A DNA stretch of 9,072 nt from JAABSQ01 sp041642315 (lineage in GTDB: Bacteria > Desulfobacterota > Desulfobacteria > Desulfobacterales > Desulfococcaceae). Below are positions 6,136-9,072 of the stretch, in pieces. The notes beneath the pieces are model-generated. The model was not told where the DNA came from. It saw only the letters and a program-made list of their open reading frames with translations, and searched no databases. The stretch's first letter is position 1. Each line of letters opens with the position of its first letter. The stretch is from contig JBEPWQ010000142.1 in assembly GCA_041642315.1 (NCBI GenBank), positions 1-9,072 of the forward strand. Reading direction: 5' to 3'. Position numbers and translations under genes: made by a program.

Positions 6136-6777
6136 CTACACCTTTTCCATGACGTCGGGCCCGCGCTGAATTCCGATCACCTTTCCCTGCACCAGGATTT
6201 GGTCGAATCCATAGCGCATGGCAGCGTAATCCGGATTTTCCGGCTTGAGAAGAATGTGATCGGACCGGAGGAAGAACCGTTTGACGGTGGCCTCCTCACC
6301 GCCGATGAGGGCCACCACGATTTCGCCGTCCACGGCATACTGGCGCGGTTCGCAGATCGCCAGGTCGCCGTGGAGGATTCCCGCCCGAATCATGGAATCC
6401 CCCTTGACGCGCAGGGCGAAGAGGGGATCGGCCTTGTAGAGGTCGGCATCCACCACGAGGCTCTCTTCCCACTCCTGCTGGGCATACATGGGAAGCCCCG
6501 CCGTGATGCGGCCGATCACCGGGACATCCCGCCACCGCTGAATTCCTGCGGTTTGTCCGGTTCTGGGGTGAATCAGATGGACGGCCCGGCCGTAGCGCCC
6601 TTCACGCCTGATCAGCCCTTTTTCTTCCAGAAGCTTGAGGGTTTGGGCCACCGCCGTGTGGCTGATTCCCAGATCCTGGGCGGCCCGGCGCAAAGAGGGC
6701 GAGACGCCGGATTCGGCGATCCGGTCTTCAAAATAATCGAGAATTCGCTGCTGTTTGGGGGGTAAAGGGGGGTGCAT
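6136..6777 (-). CDS. lexA: LexA repressor of the SOS response
   Basis: A 213-residue S24-family repressor. An N-terminal winged helix-turn-helix (about 1-70) leads to a hinge and the C-terminal autoprotease. The cleavage site is A93-G94 in GRITAGLP; the catalytic pair is S128 in VKGDSMIRAGI and K166 in EATVKRFF. RecA filaments trigger self-cleavage and derepression. The recognition helix region, ISHTAVAQTLKLLEEKGLI (38-56), differs clearly from E. coli LexA (SPNAAEEHLKALARKG), so its operator should differ too. The ATG at 6777-6775 has GGAGG 6 nt upstream. It heads the mutagenesis operon and lies about 64 nt downstream of the predicted transcription start, whose promoter is covered by a repeat array likely to be its own operator. 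Confidence 0.93.
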   Translation of the reverse strand: MHPPLPPKQQRILDYFEDRIAESGVSPSLRRAAQDLGISHTAVAQTLKLLEEKGLIRREGRYGRAVHLIHPRTGQTAGIQRWRDVPVIGRITAGLPMYAQQEWEESLVVDADLYKADPLFALRVKGDSMIRAGILHGDLAICEPRQYAVDGEIVVALIGGEEATVKRFFLRSDHILLKPENPDYAAMRYGFDQILVQGKVIGIQRGPDVMEKV

Positions 6778-6783
6778 CGTTCG

Positions 6784-6788
6784 CCTCC
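6784..6788 (-). promoter_or_regulatory. lexA ribosome binding site
   Basis: The minus strand reads GGAGG, 6 nt before the lexA ATG. It is the strongest ribosome binding site in the operon and confirms the start. Confidence 0.7.
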
Positions 6789-6847
6789 GTTTGGTAATTC
6801 AATGCCTGTTTACATATATCGTGCCCGGCGCGGCGGCATTGAGTAAA

Positions 6848-6876
6848 AATATACGGAAGCTGAATGTAAATGTCAA
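6848..6876 (-). promoter_or_regulatory. Sigma70-type promoter of the lexA operon
   Basis: The minus strand reads TTGACA (6876-6871), a 17-base spacer, then TATATT (6853-6848): a perfect -35 and a 5-of-6 -10. Transcription would begin near 6841, leaving a leader of about 64 nt before the lexA ATG. The TTACAT repeat array overlaps the -35 and spacer, an ideal position for repression. Confidence 0.75.
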
Positions 6877-6914
6877 TGTAAAAGTAATGTAAGGTTTATG
6901 TAAGATTTATGTAA
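6864..6914 (-). repeat. Five helically phased TTACAT direct repeats over the lexA promoter, candidate LexA operator array
   Basis: On the minus strand, TTACAT begins at 6914, 6903, 6892, 6881 and 6869, with steps of 11, 11, 11 and 12 bp, so all copies face the same side of the helix. The plus strand reads ATGTAA with the repeating form GTAA-N7-GTAA. A further TTAC begins at 6846, two turns on, and an inverted copy (ATGTAA on the minus strand, 6815-6810) lies in the leader. The last repeats cover the -35 and spacer of the lexA promoter. This layout matches the direct-repeat LexA box of Alphaproteobacteria (GTTC-N7-GTTC) in geometry but not in bases. LexA is the obvious ligand; another regulator is possible. 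Confidence 0.65.
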
Positions 6915-6920
6915 AGACCT

Positions 6921-7691
6921 TTAAAGCCGATAATTGAGATACACCAGCCGGGCGATGGTGAGGCAGACCACCGCCATAAAAATCGGGCGGATGAACCGGG
7001 CCCCGTTTTGAATGGCCAGATTCGAGCCGATGCGGGCCCCGATGAGCTGGCCCCCGGCCATGCAGAGCCCCACCGAGTAGAGGACGTTGCCCCCGATAAT
7101 AAAGACCGACAAAGCCACGATGTTGCTGGTGAAGTTCATGAGCCGGGTGTATCCGGCGGATTTCGTCATATTGAAGCCGAGAAAAATGCAGAATCCGGCC
7201 ATCCAGAAGGAGCCGGTGCCGGGTCCGAAAAAGCCGTCGTAAAGCCCCAGCCCCAGACCGAATAGAAGAAAAAAGGCCCGCCGGCTCATTTTGGGATCAT
7301 GGTCTTCCAGTCCCAGATTTTTGGAAAAATAGGTATATACCAGAACCAGAAAGAGCAGGATCGGGATGATCCGACCCAGGAAGACCGGCTCCAGCCACTG
7401 GACGGTCCAGGAGCCGAGCACCGCGCCGACAAAGGTGGTCAGAATTCCGGTGATCCCTTCCCGGAAATTGACCTGCCCCTTGCGGATGAAATTGTAAGCG
7501 GCCGAAAAGGTGCCGAAGGAGCCCTGAAGCTTATTGGTTCCGAGGGCCAGTTGAGGCGGCAGCCCCACCGAAAGCAGCACCGGCAGGGCGATCAGTCCGC
7601 CCCCGCCGGCGATGGCATCCACGAATCCGGCGGCGAGGCCGGTGGCGAAAAGCAGGAGGAATATCTCCCGGGTGATTTGAAATTCGGGCAT
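6921..7691 (-). CDS. TSUP/TauE-SafE family membrane permease, YfcA-type
   Basis: A 256-residue polytopic inner-membrane protein. It matches the TauE/SafE (TSUP, formerly DUF81) family of the YfcA subgroup. The first repeat holds GLAAGFVDAIAGGGGLIALPVLL (18-40) followed by LALGTNKLQGSFGTFSAA (48-65). The second holds GLGLGLYDGFFGPGTGSFW (145-163) and TRLMNFTSNIVAL (182-194). About seven to eight hydrophobic segments are visible, the normal count. Family members export or import small organic sulfonates, sulfite or carboxylates; the substrate here cannot be told. The ATG at 7691-7689 has GGAG about 11 nt upstream, a slightly long gap. No terminator is seen between its stop and lexA, so some transcription could run through. 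It is divergent from the LOG-family gene, with 139 bp between. Confidence 0.9.
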   Translation of the reverse strand: MPEFQITREIFLLLFATGLAAGFVDAIAGGGGLIALPVLLSVGLPPQLALGTNKLQGSFGTFSAAYNFIRKGQVNFREGITGILTTFVGAVLGSWTVQWLEPVFLGRIIPILLFLVLVYTYFSKNLGLEDHDPKMSRRAFFLLFGLGLGLYDGFFGPGTGSFWMAGFCIFLGFNMTKSAGYTRLMNFTSNIVALSVFIIGGNVLYSVGLCMAGGQLIGARIGSNLAIQNGARFIRPIFMAVVCLTIARLVYLNYRL

Positions 7692-7830
7692 GAGGAAAAA
7701 GACTCCTGTTCAGATCCGATTAAAAACCAAACCGATCGCGGGAATCGCTTGCAAACTCCGGATCGACGGTGATACTTATATATCTTTTTTCCCTTTTTCA
7801 ATCGTGATTTCGGGATTTGGAGATTTCTGA
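7692..7830. promoter_or_regulatory. Divergent intergenic region between the permease and LOG-family genes
   Basis: This 139-bp gap must serve genes on both strands. On the plus strand, TTGCAA (7749-7754), 16 bases and GATACT (7771-7776) form a weak promoter candidate for the LOG-family gene. On the minus strand, TTGAAA, 15 bases and TATAAG, in the AT-rich stretch at about 7775-7805, form an equally weak candidate for the permease. No clear operator palindrome stands out. Confidence 0.35.
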
Positions 7831-8910
7831 ATGAAAAAAGATGTGGATACACGAAAAACCACCGACATGCGGCCCCTGCATTTCCACGGTTCCAACGGCC
7901 CGGTGGACGAGGCCATTGAAGATTTGATGGAGATGGTGGGAGGTGTTCGAAGGCCGCCGCTGGTGCGGGAAATGATACTTGCCGCGCTCAAGGCGGGGCA
8001 GGAGGACGACGAAAAGGCCGACCTCAAGCTGATGAACACCTCATTGAAGGAGATGCGGTTTACCGCCAAGATTTTCGGTCCCTACCGCGATACCAAGAAA
8101 GTGACGGTTTTCGGTTCGGCACGCCTTCACAGAGATGATCCGACCTACCAGATGGCCGCGCTTCTGGGGCGAAAACTCAAGGAGGCGGGGTATATGGTGA
8201 TCACCGGGGGCGGCCCCGGGATTATGCAGGCGGTGAATGAAGGGGCGGGGAAGGATTTCTCTTTCGGGATCAACATTCGCCTCCCCTTTGAACAGAAATC
8301 GAATCCGGTGGTGGACGGCAGCAGCAAGAGCATTACTTACAAATATTTTTTCAACCGCAAGGTCGCCTTCATCAAGGAGGCCCACGCCGTGGCCCTGTTT
8401 CCCGGCGGGTTCGGCACCCTGGACGAGGCCATGGAGACCCTGACCCTGCTTCAGACCGGGAAACGGGATCCCATGCCGCTCATCCTGATCGACGTGCCCG
8501 ACAGCTCCTACTGGTCCCAGTGGTTCGAGTTTTTGAAGGAAGAACTGCTGGAGCGGGGCTATATCCATGCCGCAGATTTCAATCTGTTCGAGCGGGTGAA
8601 TTCGGTCTCGGCGGTGGTGGAAAGTATCAACCGGTTTTACAGCCGGTATCACAGCCTGCGGTATGTGGAGGATAAACTGGTGCTTCGGCTCCACTCACCG
8701 GTGGAGACTCGTGAGGCGGAGAAATTGAAGGAGAAATTCGCCGATATCCTCACGCCAAACGGTGATATTCAGCCGGCCGGTCCGTTGCCTGAGGAAGCCA
8801 ACGAACCGGATCTTCAGCATCTTCCGAGACTGGTGATCGATTTTGATCGCATGAGCCTGGGCCGATTGCGAAAGCTGATCGACACCCTCAATGATCCGGA
8901 TCGAGGCTGA
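7831..8910 (+). CDS. LOG-family protein (TIGR00730-like, nucleotide 5'-monophosphate phosphoribohydrolase type)
   Basis: A 359-residue cytosolic Rossmann-like protein of the LOG (lysine decarboxylase-like) superfamily. Characterised members hydrolyse nucleoside monophosphates, or cytokinin ribotides, to a base and ribose 5-phosphate. The core runs from about 88 to 275: KVTVFGSARL (90-99), ITGGGPGIMQAVNEGA (124-139), FFNRKVAF (173-180) and the signature PGGFGTLDEAMETL (191-204). The catalytic Arg and Glu of the family fit within the last two motifs. It is longer than compact LOG enzymes (about 180-200 residues): a helical N-terminal extension of about 85 residues and a charged C-terminal tail of about 85 flank the core, a plan closer to larger PpnN-like proteins. 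The ATG has GGAG 8 nt upstream. It is probably monocistronic. It should not be called a lysine decarboxylase, an old misannotation of the family. Confidence 0.88.
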   Translation: MKKDVDTRKTTDMRPLHFHGSNGPVDEAIEDLMEMVGGVRRPPLVREMILAALKAGQEDDEKADLKLMNTSLKEMRFTAKIFGPYRDTKKVTVFGSARLHRDDPTYQMAALLGRKLKEAGYMVITGGGPGIMQAVNEGAGKDFSFGINIRLPFEQKSNPVVDGSSKSITYKYFFNRKVAFIKEAHAVALFPGGFGTLDEAMETLTLLQTGKRDPMPLILIDVPDSSYWSQWFEFLKEELLERGYIHAADFNLFERVNSVSAVVESINRFYSRYHSLRYVEDKLVLRLHSPVETREAEKLKEKFADILTPNGDIQPAGPLPEEANEPDLQHLPRLVIDFDRMSLGRLRKLIDTLNDPDRG

Positions 8911-9072
8911 GAAAAACCGCTGAAATCTGTTGATTGTCTGTGACAGCGGTGTGCCGGCTTCAAAAACGAGCCGGTGAAAAAAAATCGGCCAGGCTGGGCT
9001 GAAAATCTAACTCCGGGCGGACGAACCGGCGGCATTCCCGCCTTTGATTCGGTTTTGAAGCTTTTCAACCCG
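8911..9072. other. Non-coding right end with several inverted repeats
   Basis: No convincing gene is seen. Three structures could fold: ACCGCTG/CAGCGGT (8916-8922 with 8944-8950, 21-base loop), CCGGCT/AGCCGG (9-base loop) immediately followed by an A-rich run, and GGCGG-CATTC-CCGCC (9028-9042) followed by TTT. None has the stem-plus-long-T-tract form of a clear plus-strand terminator. The last is the best weak candidate for ending the LOG-family transcript. A further hairpin (GGTTTTGAA/TTCAACC, 9051-9070) lies at the window edge. Confidence 0.4.

Noticed and set aside
6864..6914. Repeat array as replication-origin iterons
   Set aside because: There is no replication initiator gene nearby, and the repeats sit exactly on a promoter for a self-regulating repressor, so an operator is the simpler reading.
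8953..8982. CCGGCT/AGCCGG hairpin near the right end as an intrinsic terminator
   Set aside because: On the plus strand it is followed by an A-rich run rather than T. On the minus strand the T-run precedes the stem. Neither orientation gives a standard terminator.
8814..9068. Minus-strand open frame of 84 codons at the right end
   Set aside because: It overlaps the 3' end of the LOG-family gene in antisense, has no ribosome binding site I can see and matches no family.

Overview
The window is compact, high-GC bacterial DNA. Flanking genes have about 60% GC by spot count, and most genes lie head to tail on the minus strand. I see no rRNA, tRNA or CRISPR array. The gene set (LexA, a DnaE2-type polymerase, a Y-family protein with a degenerate active site and no ImuA) and the codon use suit a Gram-negative proteobacterium-like host. 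My guess is Desulfobacterota (former Deltaproteobacteria), but that is inference from style, not from a marker gene.

Reading the minus strand from right to left, a YfcA-type membrane permease (6921-7691) is followed by a 143-bp regulatory region. That region holds a near-consensus promoter overlapped by a helically phased array of TTACAT repeats. It drives lexA (6136-6777), a DUF72/YecE-family gene (5269-6132), a vapBC toxin-antitoxin pair (4562-5202), an ImuB-like inactive Y-family polymerase (3397-4584) and a DnaE2-type error-prone replicative polymerase (401-3385). Spacing is tight: 3 bp from lexA to DUF72, a 23-bp overlap from vapC to imuB, and 11 bp from imuB to dnaE2. About 120 bp after dnaE2 comes a second toxin-antitoxin pair: a complete small antitoxin (52-282) and the first 21 codons of a MazF/PemK-like toxin cut by the left edge (1-65).

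The central block is an SOS mutagenesis cassette. LexA should repress it and cleave itself on DNA damage. The Y-family protein lacks most catalytic residues but keeps a clean beta-clamp motif (QMELF), so it should act as a clamp-bound adaptor. DnaE2 keeps its three catalytic aspartates and would do the synthesis. The usual third partner, ImuA, is absent. A DUF72 protein is translationally packed against lexA in that general position, and a lower-GC vapBC pair with its own promoter-like region has landed between DUF72 and imuB, apparently supplying imuB with a new TTG start and ribosome binding site.

To the right, divergent from the permease gene, is a complete plus-strand LOG/TIGR00730-family gene (7831-8910) with long N- and C-terminal extensions. 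The final 162 bases hold only inverted repeats that I can see.
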